Notes: generated by a model not told the origin, from the sequence alone. A DNA stretch of 64,000 nucleotides from Streptomyces sp. 378 (GCF_030124145.1 NZ_JASKMS010000001.1:540665-604664); one strand, 5' to 3'; shown: positions 1 through 9,392, counted from the first letter of the stretch. Numbers and translations are program-made.

Positions 1-275
1 CCCCGGCGAGCGCCCTGCAGAAAGCACGTTACCCAGTGCTCCACATTTCTGTGAAACCCCCTCTGACCTGGGATTTTGCTTGGATATCCAAGTAAATCGG
101 GAAGGTGTCGAAGGGTCCCTGGTCACAGCCTTGCAGGAGGCCGGAGCAACCGCACGTTAACCCGGTGACCCAGGTCACGGGAAGAGTTCTCTTGTCGGCG
201 CGTCCAAACGGCACGCGCGCGTGGGCCCCGTTCCCGGGTCCCACGCGCGCGTGGATCATGCCTCTGAGCAGCGGG
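1..275. other. Gene-free left edge with two palindromes
   Basis: No convincing coding frame is seen here; the frames that cross it are arginine-rich shadows. It holds a perfect 14-bp palindrome, CTTGGATATCCAAG (79-92), and a second operator-like one, GTGACC-CA-GGTCAC (165-178). A terminator-like hairpin lies next to the kinase 3' end at 276. The palindromes probably belong to a gene that starts left of the window, but that gene is not visible. Confidence 0.5.
212..253 (-). terminator. Hairpin terminator downstream of the left Ser/Thr kinase
   Basis: The arms CACGCGCGCGTGGG (212-225) and CCCACGCGCGCGTG (240-253) are exact reverse complements with a 14-nt loop. The hairpin lies just beyond the stop codon of the leftward kinase gene. 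It has no long T-tract, as is usual for Streptomyces terminators. Confidence 0.6.
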
Positions 276-1865
276 TCAGCCCTCGCCGCCGTCCGCGCCG
301 CCCACGATGCCGGTCGTGGTGCCGCCGTCGGCACCGCCCGTGTCGTCCGGCGGTGTCTGCGGGTCCGAGGGCGCCGGGTCCGAGGGCTCGCCGGTCGGCT
401 CCCCCGTCGTCGGCTGGTCACTCGGTTCACCGGTGGGCGACTCGGGAGCGCTCTGCGACGGCGTGTAGGAGGGCGTGTACGAGGGCGTCCAGTTGCCGTT
501 GCCCGAGCCGGTACCGGTGCCGTCGTCCGTGTTCGTGTCGGTCGGCTCGTCGGTCGGCTCGTCGCTCGGCGTCTCGCTGGGGGTCTTCTTCTCGGTCGTC
601 TGCGAGGTGGTCGGCGACTGCTTCTTGCTCGGGTCGTCCTTGACGCCACCGCCGTTCTGCAGGGCCAGGGCGACACCCGCCGCGATCGCGATCACCGCGA
701 GCACGGCGAGGATCCACAGCTTCCCGCGACCGCTGCCCTTGTTGCCGTGGCCCTCGAAGCCGCCGTCGTCCCCGCCGCCGTAGCCGCCGGGCAGGATCGG
801 CGAGGGGATCTGCGTGGTGCCGGAGGCGTCCCCGGTCTGGCCCATCACGGCCGTGCCGGCGAAGCCGCCCGACGGGGTGTGCCGGCCCTCGTGCAGGACG
901 ACCGGGCCGGTGTTCCAGGTGCCGGTGTGGCCGCCCTGGTCGTAGAGCATCTGGAGCGCGTACTGGACCAGCCCGCGCATCTCCTCGGCCGTCTGGAAGC
1001 GGTCGTCGGGCTCCTTGGCGAGAGCGCGCATGGCCAAGCCGTCCAGCTCCGGCGGGCAGGCGTCGGAGGCCTCGGACGGCGGCGTGGGGATGTCCTGGAC
1101 GTGCTGGTAGACCACCGACAGCGGGGTCTCGCCGGTGAACGGCGGGCGCAGCGCGAGGAGTTCGTAGAGCAGACAGCCGGTGGCGTACAGGTCGGAGCGG
1201 TGGTCGACGGCCTTGCCGAGGGCCTGCTCGGGGGAGAGGTACTGCGGGGTGCCCATGACCATGCCGGTCTGCGTCATCGTCGTGGACGCGCCGTGCAGGG
1301 CGCGGGCGATGCCGAAGTCCATCACCTTCACGGCGCCGTTGTGCGTGATGATGACGTTGGCGGGCTTGATGTCGCGGTGCACGATGCCGTGCTGGTGCGA
1401 GTAGGCGAGCGCCTCCAGGACTCCCGAGACGATGATCAGCGCCTGCTCGGGGCCGGGGGCCTCCGCGTTCAGCAGCAGGTCACGGATGGTGCGGCCCTCG
1501 ACCAGCTCCATCACGATGTAGGGCACGGACTGGCCGCCGACGAAGTCCTCGCCGGAGTCGTACACGGCGACGATCGCGTGGTGGTTGAGGCCGGCCACCG
1601 ACTGGGCCTCGCGTGTGAAGCGCGCCTTGGACACCGGGTCCTCGGCGAGGTCGGAGCGGAGCAGCTTGACGGCGACGGTGCGTCCGAGGCGGACGTCCTC
1701 GGCTGCGAACACCTCGGCCATGCCGCCCCGGCCGAGTCTGTGGGTCAGCCGGTACCGGCCGTCCCCGACCAGCCCGCCGTTCCCCCAGGACTCCGGCGCG
1801 TCCGACATGCCGCCGCCAGTCGCCTCGGGGTCGGACGGGCCCTGAGCGCGCTGCTGCTGTGCCAT
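276..1865 (-). CDS. Transmembrane Ser/Thr protein kinase with Thr/Pro-rich outer tail
   Basis: A 529-aa eukaryotic-like (PknB-type) protein kinase that would phosphorylate Ser/Thr on cytoplasmic targets. The kinase domain covers about residues 35-300: glycine loop LGRGGMAEVF, catalytic lysine in AVKLL, catalytic loop HRDIKPANV and the DFG motif in KVMDFGIARA. One membrane helix lies near residues 380-400. It is followed by about 125 outside residues rich in Ser, Thr, Pro, Gly and Asp, with short EPT, SYTPSYTPS and GEPS repeats and no PASTA domain. The ATG start has a GAGGA ribosome site about 5 nt upstream. It is divergent from a second kinase gene, and the shared 346-bp gap presumably holds both promoters. 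The signal sensed by the low-complexity tail cannot be inferred. Confidence 0.93.
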   Translation of the reverse strand: MAQQQRAQGPSDPEATGGGMSDAPESWGNGGLVGDGRYRLTHRLGRGGMAEVFAAEDVRLGRTVAVKLLRSDLAEDPVSKARFTREAQSVAGLNHHAIVAVYDSGEDFVGGQSVPYIVMELVEGRTIRDLLLNAEAPGPEQALIIVSGVLEALAYSHQHGIVHRDIKPANVIITHNGAVKVMDFGIARALHGASTTMTQTGMVMGTPQYLSPEQALGKAVDHRSDLYATGCLLYELLALRPPFTGETPLSVVYQHVQDIPTPPSEASDACPPELDGLAMRALAKEPDDRFQTAEEMRGLVQYALQMLYDQGGHTGTWNTGPVVLHEGRHTPSGGFAGTAVMGQTGDASGTTQIPSPILPGGYGGGDDGGFEGHGNKGSGRGKLWILAVLAVIAIAAGVALALQNGGGVKDDPSKKQSPTTSQTTEKKTPSETPSDEPTDEPTDTNTDDGTGTGSGNGNWTPSYTPSYTPSQSAPESPTGEPSDQPTTGEPTGEPSDPAPSDPQTPPDDTGGADGGTTTGIVGGADGGEG

Positions 1866-2211
1866 CAGTCCTCGCCGTCGTTTCTGCCCGCGGTGCGCGC
1901 GGTGTTGTTACGGTCTCCGTCGGCCACGCTACAGCCTCCGAGCAAGCCTCCGGTCCGGCGAGGGGCGCCCGGACCGGCACGAGACCGACCGGCCATGAAA
2001 CCTTCACTCCGTACCGTCGTGCAAATTCCGTGTTCCGGCCGTATGCCCCCTGTAACGCTTCCGCGACGCTTCTTTCGCGTACGGTCACGGAACGGGCACC
2101 GAGCTTGACGTGTCAGTGCCCTGGGGCAGACTTGGCCGGGAATGGCGGTTGGATCAACGACGGATCAGCGGCAGTCGGCGGCGCCAGCAGGCGCTACGGG
2201 GGACACGGAAC
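1866..2211. other. Divergent intergenic region between two kinase genes
   Basis: This 346-bp gap must carry the promoters of both divergent kinase genes. I see no tRNA, conserved operator or coding frame in it. The frames that cross it are shadows or upstream extensions of the kinase ORFs. Confidence 0.5.
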
Positions 2212-3855
2212 ATGAGCCAGGACGGCGCACAGGGCCAGTACACGGGGCGGGCGCTCGCCAGTGGCCGCTATCAGCTGCGCGACCTCCTGGGCCAGGGCGG
2301 CATGGCCTCGGTGCACCTCGCGTACGACAGCGTGCTCGACCGCCAGGTCGCCATCAAGACACTTCACACCGAGCTCGGCCGGGAGCAGGCCTTCCGCGAG
2401 CGGTTCCGCCGCGAGGCCCAGTCCGTGGCCAAGCTCACGCACACCAACATCGTCTCCGTCTTCGACACCGGCGAGGACACCCTCGACGGCATGACGACGC
2501 CCTACATCGTCATGGAGTACGTCGAGGGCCGCCCGCTCGGCTCGGTCCTCGACGAGGACGTGCGGCAGCAGGGCGCGATGCCCGCCGACAAGGCGCTGAA
2601 GATCACGGCCGATGTACTGGCCGCGCTGGAGATCAGCCACGAGATGGGCCTGGTCCACCGCGACATCAAGCCGGGCAACGTGATGATGACCAAGCGCGCC
2701 GTGGTCAAGGTCATGGACTTCGGCATCGCGCGCGCCATGCAGTCCGGTGTGACGTCGATGACGCAGACCGGCATGGTCGTCGGTACCCCGCAGTACCTCT
2801 CGCCCGAGCAGGCCCTCGGCCGCGGTGTGGACGCCCGCTCCGATCTGTACTCGGTCGGCATCATGCTCTTCCAGCTGGTGACCGGGCGGTTGCCGTTCGA
2901 AGCGGACTCGCCGCTGGCCATCGCGTACGCGCACGTGCAGGAGGAGCCGCCGGTTCCGTCCTCGATCAACCGCACGCTGCCGCCGGCCGTGGACGCGCTG
3001 ATCGCCCGCGCGCTGAAGAAGAACCCCAACGAGCGTTTCCCCAGCGCCGAGGCCATGCGGGACGAGTGCCTGCGCGTGGCGGCGTCCTTCCAGGCCGCGC
3101 CGCCGAGCATCGTGCCGGGCACACCGGCCCCGAGCGGCGCGGGCGTCGGCTCGGCCGTGTTCCCGCCGGTCGACCAGGCCACCCCGCCGCCCTCGGGACA
3201 GGTCCAGACGCCCTACCAGCCGACCCCGCCCCCGAACCCGTACGGCACGCCCGCCCCGACCGGGCCGCCCCCGGCCTACGGCTATCCGCAGCAGGGCGGT
3301 TACCAGACGCCGTCCCCGGCGGCCTACTCCCCGCAGCCGGGCCCGTCGACGCCGACGCCGCCGTACAACCTGACGCCCCAGAGCGCCTCCTCCGGCGGCG
3401 GCCGGAACAACAAGCCCGTGATCATCGGCTCGATCATCGTGTCCGTCGTCGCGGTCGGCGGCCTCGTCACGGCGCTGCTCATGAACGGCGGCGGCGAGGA
3501 CGACAAGGGCGGCGGCGGCAGCAGCGCGAGCGCCTCGGCCTCCGCGCAGCAGAAGGCCGGATACCGGGGGCCGGACACCACGAAGACGATCGACACCGAG
3601 GAGTGCACGGAGCCTCGGGAGTCCTACAACGACCCCGACAAGATCAAGATCCCGGACTTCAAGTTCAAGAACATCAAGTCGGTCAAGGCCTGCCTCCAGG
3701 CGGCCGGCTGGGAAGTGAACGAGAAGCAGGTCGACGAGAACACCTACGGCGACGGCACGGTCATGTACCAGTTCCCGTCCGCCGACACCGACGTCGATCC
3801 GAAGGACATGCCCGAGATCCAGCTCAGCGTCTCGACGGGCAACCCGCCCTCCTGA
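2212..3855 (+). CDS. Transmembrane Ser/Thr protein kinase with a single PASTA-like domain
   Basis: A 547-aa PknB-family kinase. I chose the ATG at 2212 because a GGGGGA ribosome site precedes it and the kinase domain starts soon after (YQLRDLLGQGGMASVHLAYD). The catalytic loop VHRDIKPGNVM and the DFG segment KVMDFGIARAM are intact. A Pro/Gly/Tyr-rich juxtamembrane linker covers about residues 300-400, then comes one membrane helix (VIIGSIIVSVVAVGGLV). The outer region ends in one PASTA-like module (IPDFKFKNIKSVKACLQAAGW to QLSVSTG). PASTA modules in this family bind peptidoglycan fragments, so it may sense the cell wall, although one module is fewer than PknB's usual four. A strong terminator follows. 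Confidence 0.93.
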   Translation: MSQDGAQGQYTGRALASGRYQLRDLLGQGGMASVHLAYDSVLDRQVAIKTLHTELGREQAFRERFRREAQSVAKLTHTNIVSVFDTGEDTLDGMTTPYIVMEYVEGRPLGSVLDEDVRQQGAMPADKALKITADVLAALEISHEMGLVHRDIKPGNVMMTKRAVVKVMDFGIARAMQSGVTSMTQTGMVVGTPQYLSPEQALGRGVDARSDLYSVGIMLFQLVTGRLPFEADSPLAIAYAHVQEEPPVPSSINRTLPPAVDALIARALKKNPNERFPSAEAMRDECLRVAASFQAAPPSIVPGTPAPSGAGVGSAVFPPVDQATPPPSGQVQTPYQPTPPPNPYGTPAPTGPPPAYGYPQQGGYQTPSPAAYSPQPGPSTPTPPYNLTPQSASSGGGRNNKPVIIGSIIVSVVAVGGLVTALLMNGGGEDDKGGGGSSASASASAQQKAGYRGPDTTKTIDTEECTEPRESYNDPDKIKIPDFKFKNIKSVKACLQAAGWEVNEKQVDENTYGDGTVMYQFPSADTDVDPKDMPEIQLSVSTGNPPS

Positions 3856-3870
3856 CGTCCCCCGACACGA

Positions 3871-3900
3871 AGGGCCCGGCGGCTTCGGCCGCCGGGCCCT
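3871..3900 (+). terminator. Perfect GC-rich terminator hairpin after the kinase
   Basis: A 13-bp perfect stem (AGGGCCCGGCGGC / GCCGCCGGGCCCT) closed by a TTCG tetraloop, 16 nt after the kinase stop codon. TTCG loops give unusually stable hairpins. Confidence 0.85.
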
Positions 3901-4205
3901 TGTGGTTGGTGTGTGGTCGGGTTGGCCGTGGGGCTGGTGGTTGGTGGGCCGGTTGGCCGTGGCGATGGTGGGGGCGTGTGGCCGGTGGGCCGGTGGGGGC
4001 CGTGTGGCCGGTGGGCGTGTGCGGCTGATGGGCCGTGTGGCCGGTGGGCCGGTGTGGCCGGTGGGCGTGTGCGGCCGGTGCGGCTGGTGGGCCGTGTGGC
4101 CGGTGGGCGTGTGCGGCCGGTGCGGCTGGTGGGCCGTGTGGCCGGTGGGCCGGTGTGGCCGTGTGGCCGGTAGGCCGGTGTGGCCGTGGCGGTGTGGCCG
4201 GTGGG
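3901..4205. repeat. Degenerate GTGGCCGGTGGGC repeat array
   Basis: About 300 bp between the two convergent genes is made of variants of GTGGCCGGTGGGC and GTGCGGCTGGTGGGC. It includes a perfect 42-bp tandem duplication (4061-4102 and 4103-4144). The frames through it are low-complexity and not credible genes. It looks like slippage-prone intergenic filler and a possible strain-variable tandem repeat. Confidence 0.8.
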
Positions 4206-4209
4206 TCGT

Positions 4210-4767
4210 CTAGAGGTAGGGACCGCCCGAGCGGCCGCCGGGCTGCTGCTCGTCGAGGCCGTCGCCGACACCCGGCGGCAGGGCCCGGCGCATCTGCTCC
4301 AACTGGGCACGGGCCGCCATCTGCTGGGCGAACAACGTCGTCTGGATCCCGTGGAAGAGCCCCTCGAGCCAGCCGACGAGCTGGGCCTGCGCGATGCGCA
4401 GCTCCGCGTCGCTGGGGGTCGCCTCGTCCGTGAAGGGCAAGGAGAGCCGCTCCAGCTCCTCGACCAGCTCGGGCGCCAGACCGTCCTCCAGCTCCTTCAC
4501 CGAGCTGGCGTGGATGTCCTTGAGCCGGACCCGGCTGGCCTCGTCCAGGGGAGCCGCGCGCACTTCCTCCAGCAGCTGCTTGATCATGCTGCCGATCCGC
4601 ATGACCTTGGCGGGCTGCTCCACCTGTTCCGTGAGCGGGGTCTCGCGGGAGTCCTCGTCTGCGCTGCCGCCACCGAGCGCCATGCCGTCCTGGCCCACGA
4701 CCAGGATCTGAGGGTTCTCCGGCGACCTTTCGTTCCTCGGCATCTCCATGTCGCCATTCTGTCGCAC
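4210..4767 (-). CDS. bpa: Bacterial proteasome activator Bpa (DUF2587 family)
   Basis: A 185-aa homologue of mycobacterial Bpa/PafE, an ATP-independent ring that opens the 20S proteasome gate for unfolded proteins. The conserved helical core runs from about residue 40 to 160 (VMRIGSMIKQLLEEVRAAPLDE to HGIQTTLFAQQMAARAQLEQMR). The flexible C-terminus ends in GGPYL, matching the gate-opening GQYL-type tail of the family with Pro in place of Gln. The GTG at 4767 is preceded by GGAGGTG and GAGGTG; a later ATG at 4749 is an alternative. It follows the padR gene in the same direction, with a small hairpin between them. The proteasome genes are not in this window. Confidence 0.9.
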   Translation of the reverse strand: MRQNGDMEMPRNERSPENPQILVVGQDGMALGGGSADEDSRETPLTEQVEQPAKVMRIGSMIKQLLEEVRAAPLDEASRVRLKDIHASSVKELEDGLAPELVEELERLSLPFTDEATPSDAELRIAQAQLVGWLEGLFHGIQTTLFAQQMAARAQLEQMRRALPPGVGDGLDEQQPGGRSGGPYL

Positions 4768-4834
4768 GCCTGCACCTCACCTCCGTGGTGCCCCCACCGG
4801 AGGCTGATCCACCACGCCGGAGGAGACGAGTCGG

Positions 4835-5404
4835 TCAGACTTCGGGTTGCTTCCGCCCGGGTGGTTCCCCCTCATGGGTGAAGCGCAGCAGACGGGCCTC
4901 GCAGTGGTCCAGCCAGCGCACCTCGGCCTCGGCGTGGAAGACGAGCTGCTCCAGGACGAGCAGCCGGGCCATCCCCTCGCGGTGCTCCGGCGCGCGGGCC
5001 AGGGCCTCCGCCCGCCGCCGCACGTGCTCGTGCAGTGCTCGCGTCACGTGCCGGCGCTGGGTCTCGACGACCTCCCGTACGTCGACGCCGTCCGTGCCGA
5101 GAGCCATCACCAGCTTGATCGCCAGCTCGTCCCGTGGCGGACCGGTCCTCTCCACGGGGTGGTCGTACCAGGCGCGCAGCTCGGCCCGGCCGGCGTCGGT
5201 GAGCGCGTACAGCGTCCGTCCGGCCGCGTCGACGTCGTCCCGGGCGACCATGCCGTCCCGTTCCAGGCGGCCCAGCGTCGTGTAGACCTGCCCGATGTTC
5301 AGCGGCCAGGTACCGCCGGTGCGGGCCTCGAAGTCGGTGCGCAGGCGGGAGCCGTAGCGGGGGCCTGCCACCAGGAGCGCCAGCAGCCCGTGTCGTATCG
5401 ACAT
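4835..5404 (-). CDS. PadR-family transcriptional regulator
   Basis: A 189-aa regulator with the PadR winged helix at its N-terminus (MSIRHGLLALL, then PLNIGQVYTTLGRLERDGMV) and an alpha-helical C-terminal dimerisation domain. It starts at the ATG at 5404, where the family similarity begins; upstream codons are non-conserved filler. It is divergent from the small membrane protein gene at 5543, and the 138-bp gap probably carries its own operator. PadR proteins usually repress a neighbouring gene in response to a small ligand, but the target and ligand here are unknown. Confidence 0.88.
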   Translation of the reverse strand: MSIRHGLLALLVAGPRYGSRLRTDFEARTGGTWPLNIGQVYTTLGRLERDGMVARDDVDAAGRTLYALTDAGRAELRAWYDHPVERTGPPRDELAIKLVMALGTDGVDVREVVETQRRHVTRALHEHVRRRAEALARAPEHREGMARLLVLEQLVFHAEAEVRWLDHCEARLLRFTHEGEPPGRKQPEV

Positions 5405-5542
5405 AACCGGATTGTGCAGCGATTCCGCCCGTCGGCCGAGCCCGGCGTGCCGGACGTTCGGGTCGGTGTGAGGCTGATTGCCTCGATATGACCGAACTTG
5501 CCGTTTCTGCCCTGACGGGCGCGGCGGGAAGGGGTCACCCAC

Positions 5543-6061
5543 GTGACTCCATGGCTACGCGTACTGCGGGCGGCGGGACTGGTGCTCGCCCTGGGGGCGG
5601 GCGCGGTCGTCTCACCCTATGGATCCGTCCCGTCCCACGGGGCCGCCGCCGCCCTCACGGACGAGGAGGAGGGAGAGGCCGGGCTCATCACCGCCCCGTC
5701 TCCCCTGTCCGCCCCCTCGGCCCGGGCGGCCTCGTCGGTCCCCTCGGCCCTCGCGGCGCCCTCCGCACTCGGTGAGCCCTCGTGGGCCGGGAGCAGGGCC
5801 GGTGAGGGCCGGGTACGTCCGGGACGCCCGGAGGACGCCGGGGAGAGGCCGGGCGTCACCGACGCCACCGCCGTCCCCGAGACGCCCCGGGAGCCCGCCC
5901 CGGAGCCGTCCGCCCCGGCGGAGCAGCCCGTGCGAGAGGCCGCGACCGCCGACCGGCGCGGCGGCCCGGTCCTGCGCATCCTGCCCCTGGGCAGCGGGCT
6001 GGTCCTGATCGGCCTGGGCCTTGGCCTGGCGTTCGTGGGACTGCGGCTGCGGCGGGTGTAG
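5543..6061 (+). CDS. Small secreted, C-terminally membrane-anchored protein
   Basis: A 172-aa protein of unknown function. A hydrophobic N-terminal segment (LRVLRAAGLVLALGAGAVVS) looks like a signal peptide. A long low-complexity region rich in Ala, Ser, Pro and Glu follows. The protein ends in a membrane helix (GSGLVLIGLGLGLAFVGLRL) and a short RRV tail, giving a type I topology. The GTG start at 5543 has an AAGGGG ribosome site. No enzymatic motif or sortase motif is visible. It is divergent from the PadR gene and may be its target. Confidence 0.75.
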   Translation: MTPWLRVLRAAGLVLALGAGAVVSPYGSVPSHGAAAALTDEEEGEAGLITAPSPLSAPSARAASSVPSALAAPSALGEPSWAGSRAGEGRVRPGRPEDAGERPGVTDATAVPETPREPAPEPSAPAEQPVREAATADRRGGPVLRILPLGSGLVLIGLGLGLAFVGLRLRRV

Positions 6062-6292
6062 GCGCGGAACGGCGTGCGCCGGGGCGTGACCATCCGGCAC
6101 ACGTGAACCGCGCACGTCGCAGGTACGGCCCGGCTGCCACCGGGGCGACTCCGGCCGCCCGGCCGGGCAGCCGCATGGTGCGGCGGTGCCACGGCCCGGC
6201 CGGATCGGCCCCCGCTTGCGGGGAGTCCGGCTGCCCGGTGCGGTGAGGCGCGGGCCTGGCCGGGCCCGCCGCGTGAGGCCCTGCGGCAGGGG

Positions 6293-7285
6293 TCAGGCGC
6301 CCTGGGGGGCGGCGATCAGCAGGACCTTGCCGATGTGGCCGCTCTCCTCCACGACCCGGTGTGCGGCGGCAGCGTCCCGCATCGGGAGTTCGCGGTCGAC
6401 GACCGGGCGCAGGTGACCGCCGGTGAACAGGGGCCAGACGTGCTCGCGTACGGCCGCGACGATGGCCGCCTTCTCCTCCAGGGGCCGGGCCCGCAGGGAC
6501 GTCGCGCTGATGGCGGCGCGCTTGGCGAGCAGGGCGCCGATGTTCAGCTCGCCCTTCACTCCGCCCTGCATGCCGATGATCGCGAGCCGGCCGTTGACGG
6601 CGAGGGCCCGGACGTTGCGCTCCAGGTACTTGGCTCCCATGTTGTCGAGGATGACATCGGCCCCGGCGCCGTCCGTCGCCTTCCTGACCTCCTCGACGAA
6701 GTCCTGCTCGCGGTAGTTGACCAGGATGTCGGCACCCAGCTCGGCGCACCGCTCCAGCTTCTCCTTCGTACCGGCCGTCACGGCCACCCGCGCGCCGACG
6801 GCCTTGGCCAGCTGGATGGCCATCGTGCCGATGCCGCTGGAACCGCCGTGCACGAGGAGCGTCTCACCGGGACGCAGGTGGGCGACCATGAAGACGTTCG
6901 ACCAGACCGTGCAGGTCACCTCGGGCAGCGCCGCGGCCTGGGTCAGACCGACGCCGTCGGGCACGGGCAGCAGCTGCCCGGCCGGGACGACCACCTTCTC
7001 GGCGTAACCGCCGCCGGACAGCAGCGCGCACACCTCGTCGCCGACGTTCCACCCGGAGACCCCGCTGCCGATCCCGGCGATCCGCCCGGAGCACTCCAGG
7101 CCGGGGTAGGGGGAGGCGTCGGGCGGTGGTTCGTAGAAGCCCTGGCGCTGAAGGATGTCGGCCCGGTTGACGGCGCCGGCCGCCACCTCGACCAGGACCT
7201 CGCCCTCGCCGGGGACGGGGTCCGGGACCTCGTCCCAGACCAGCGCCTCGGGCCCACCGGGTTCGGGAATCGTGATCGCATACAT
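6293..7285 (-). CDS. NAD(P)H:quinone oxidoreductase (PIG3-like MDR family)
   Basis: A 330-aa zinc-free medium-chain reductase that would reduce quinones or enones with NADPH. The start is the ATG at 7285 (MYAITIPEPGGPEAL); upstream codons are not conserved. The nucleotide-binding motif is HGGSSGIGTMAIQLAKAVGA, and the QRQGFYEPPPDASPYPGLE segment is typical of the PIG3/TP53I3 branch. It lacks the structural zinc Cys cluster of alcohol dehydrogenases. It is divergent from the ABC exporter genes, with a 169-bp gap. Confidence 0.92.
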   Translation of the reverse strand: MYAITIPEPGGPEALVWDEVPDPVPGEGEVLVEVAAGAVNRADILQRQGFYEPPPDASPYPGLECSGRIAGIGSGVSGWNVGDEVCALLSGGGYAEKVVVPAGQLLPVPDGVGLTQAAALPEVTCTVWSNVFMVAHLRPGETLLVHGGSSGIGTMAIQLAKAVGARVAVTAGTKEKLERCAELGADILVNYREQDFVEEVRKATDGAGADVILDNMGAKYLERNVRALAVNGRLAIIGMQGGVKGELNIGALLAKRAAISATSLRARPLEEKAAIVAAVREHVWPLFTGGHLRPVVDRELPMRDAAAAHRVVEESGHIGKVLLIAAPQGA

Positions 7286-7454
7286 GCAAGGGACCGTACC
7301 CCTCGGTCCCGGGACCGAGTCCGCTCCGTCCGCGGGACCACCGCTCCTGGGCCATCGGACCGGTCCGGGAGAAAACCGTGTGCGAGACCGATGAGTTTGC
7401 GCGACGGTGAAGGTCTCCCCATGCGTAGCCCAAGCACGCGGAAGGACCCGAAGC

Positions 7455-8474
7455 ATGAGCACGCAGATGTCCGGCCTGGCGATCGAGACCGCGGGCCTGG
7501 TGAAAACGTTCGGCGAGACGAGGGCCGTCGACGGAGTCGACCTGTCCGTGCCCGCGGGCATGGTCTACGGCGTCCTCGGCCCGAACGGCGCCGGCAAGAC
7601 CACCACCGTGAAGATGCTCGCCACCCTCCTGCGGCCGGACGGCGGCGAGGCACATGTCTTCGGCCACGACATCGTCCGCGAGGCGGACGAGGTGCGCGGC
7701 AGAGTCAGCCTCACGGGCCAGTACGCGTCGGTGGACGAGGATCTCACCGGCACCGAGAACCTGGTGCTGCTGGGCCGGCTGCTCGGCCACCACAAGAAGG
7801 CCGCCCGCGCACGCGCCGGCCAGCTCCTGGAGGCCTTCGGGCTGACGGAGGCGGCCGCGAAGCAGGTCAAGCACTACTCGGGTGGCATGCGGCGCCGCAT
7901 CGACATCGCCGCATCCATCCTCAACACCCCCGACCTGCTGTTCCTGGACGAGCCGACGACCGGTCTGGACCCGCGCAGCCGCAACCAGGTCTGGGACATC
8001 GTGCGGGCCGTCGTCGCCCAGGGCACCACCGTGCTGCTGACCACGCAGTATCTGGACGAGGCAGACCAGCTGGCGTCCCGGATCGCCGTCATCGACCGCG
8101 GCAAGGTGATCGCCGAGGGCACCAAGGGCGAGCTGAAGTCGTCCGTCGGCGCCGGGTCCGTCCATCTGCGCCTGCGCGATCCCGACCAGCGCGACCTCGC
8201 GGCCGACCTGCTGCGCCGCACCCTGGACGCGCGGGTGCAGCCGGAGCCCGACCCGGTGGCCCTCACCGCCCGTCTCGGCACGGCGGCGAGCGACGACTCG
8301 GCGGCCGAGCAGGCCGCCCGCGCGCTGAGCGAACTGGCCCGCGCCGGGATCACCGTCGACAACTTCTCGCTGGGCCAGCCCAGCCTTGACGAGGTGTTCC
8401 TCGCCCTCACCGGGCACGACACGCACGACACCTCCGACCGCTCCGACGACCCGAAGGACGAGGTGGCGGCATGA
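7455..8474 (+). CDS. DrrA-type ABC transporter ATP-binding protein
   Basis: A 339-aa ATPase of the daunorubicin-resistance (DrrA) family, which powers drug or lipid export with a DrrB-type permease. Walker A is [10 protein letters not shown], the signature is [10 protein letters not shown] and Walker B is [12 protein letters not shown]. The C-terminal extension of about 100 residues is typical of DrrA. The ATG at 7455 has GGAAGGA 8 nt upstream. Its stop overlaps the permease start in ATGA (8471-8474), so the two are translationally coupled. No linked regulator is seen, so the substrate is unknown. Confidence 0.94.
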   Translation: MSTQMSGLAIETAGLVKTFGETRAVDGVDLSVPAGMVYGVLGPNGAGKTTTVKMLATLLRPDGGEAHVFGHDIVREADEVRGRVSLTGQYASVDEDLTGTENLVLLGRLLGHHKKAARARAGQLLEAFGLTEAAAKQVKHYSGGMRRRIDIAASILNTPDLLFLDEPTTGLDPRSRNQVWDIVRAVVAQGTTVLLTTQYLDEADQLASRIAVIDRGKVIAEGTKGELKSSVGAGSVHLRLRDPDQRDLAADLLRRTLDARVQPEPDPVALTARLGTAASDDSAAEQAARALSELARAGITVDNFSLGQPSLDEVFLALTGHDTHDTSDRSDDPKDEVAA

Positions 8475-9319
8475 GCACCGCGACGACTACCGAGAACAAG
8501 GAACTCGCCCCGGTCAGCGCCGAGTCCCTGGCCGCGCTGCTCGTCTCCAAGGACCGGCCGCCGCGGCCGAGCGCCTGGTCGGCGTCGATGACCTTCGGCT
8601 GGCGGTCGATCCTCAAGATCAAGCACGTGCCGGAGCAGCTCTTCGACGTCACCGCGTTCCCGATCATGATGGTGCTGATGTACACATACCTGTTCGGCGG
8701 GGCGCTGGCCGGCTCGCCGAAGGAGTACATCCAGTTCCTGCTGCCGGGCATCCTCGTGATGTCGGTCGTGATGATCACCATGTACACGGGTGTCTCCGTG
8801 AACACCGACATCGAGAAGGGCGTCTTCGACCGGTTCCGCAGCCTGCCGATCTGGCGGCCGTCGACGATGGTCGGCTACCTGCTCGGCGACGCCCTGCGCT
8901 ACACGATCGCGTCGATCGTGATGCTCACCGTCGGCATCATCCTGGGCTACCGGCCGGACGGCGGGGTAGCCGGTGTGCTCGCCGGGATCGCCCTGCTGGT
9001 GGCCTTCTCGTTCGCCTTCTCGTGGATCTGGACGATGTTCGGGCTGCTGCTGCGCACCGAGAAGTCGGTGATGGGCGTCAGCATGATGGTGATCTTCCCG
9101 CTCACGTTCCTGTCCAACGTGTTCGTGGACCCGAAGACCATGCCGGGCTGGTTGCAGGCGTTCGTCAACAACAGCCCCATCACCCATCTGGCGTCGGCGG
9201 TGCGCGGCCTGATGGGCGGTGACTGGCCGGCCGACGAGGTCGCCTGGTCGCTGGGCTGGGCGGCCCTGTTCGTGCTGGTCTTCGGACCGGTCACGATGCG
9301 GCTGTACAACCGGAAGTAG
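8471..9319 (+). CDS. ABC-2 type permease (DrrB-like)
   Basis: A 282-aa integral membrane partner of the preceding ATPase, with about six membrane segments (for example [20 protein letters not shown] and [20 protein letters not shown]). The ABC-2 family motif region [19 protein letters not shown] lies before the last helices. The start codon overlaps the ATPase stop by 4 bp. The pair is probably an exporter of a hydrophobic compound. Confidence 0.93.
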   Translation: MSTATTTENKELAPVSAESLAALLVSKDRPPRPSAWSASMTFGWRSILKIKHVPEQLFDVTAFPIMMVLMYTYLFGGALAGSPKEYIQFLLPGILVMSVVMITMYTGVSVNTDIEKGVFDRFRSLPIWRPSTMVGYLLGDALRYTIASIVMLTVGIILGYRPDGGVAGVLAGIALLVAFSFAFSWIWTMFGLLLRTEKSVMGVSMMVIFPLTFLSNVFVDPKTMPGWLQAFVNNSPITHLASAVRGLMGGDWPADEVAWSLGWAALFVLVFGPVTMRLYNRK

Positions 9320-9392
9320 TTCCCGGCCTTTCGGGCCCTGGCCGGCCGTCGCGCACCGAACGGTGCGGGCGGCCGGCTGTTCGCTCTGCTCG

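Noticed and set aside
105..2108. 667-codon open frame on the plus strand opposite the first kinase
   Set aside because: It is the antisense shadow of the kinase gene; the composition is Arg/Val/Gly/Leu filler with no domain, and the kinase frame has all catalytic motifs.
3901..4205. CRISPR-like array
   Set aside because: Units vary in length and abut directly without unique spacers, and no cas genes are in the window.
6094..6110. Candidate parS around CACACGTGAACC
   Set aside because: Only about 10 of 14 positions match and the palindrome is broken.
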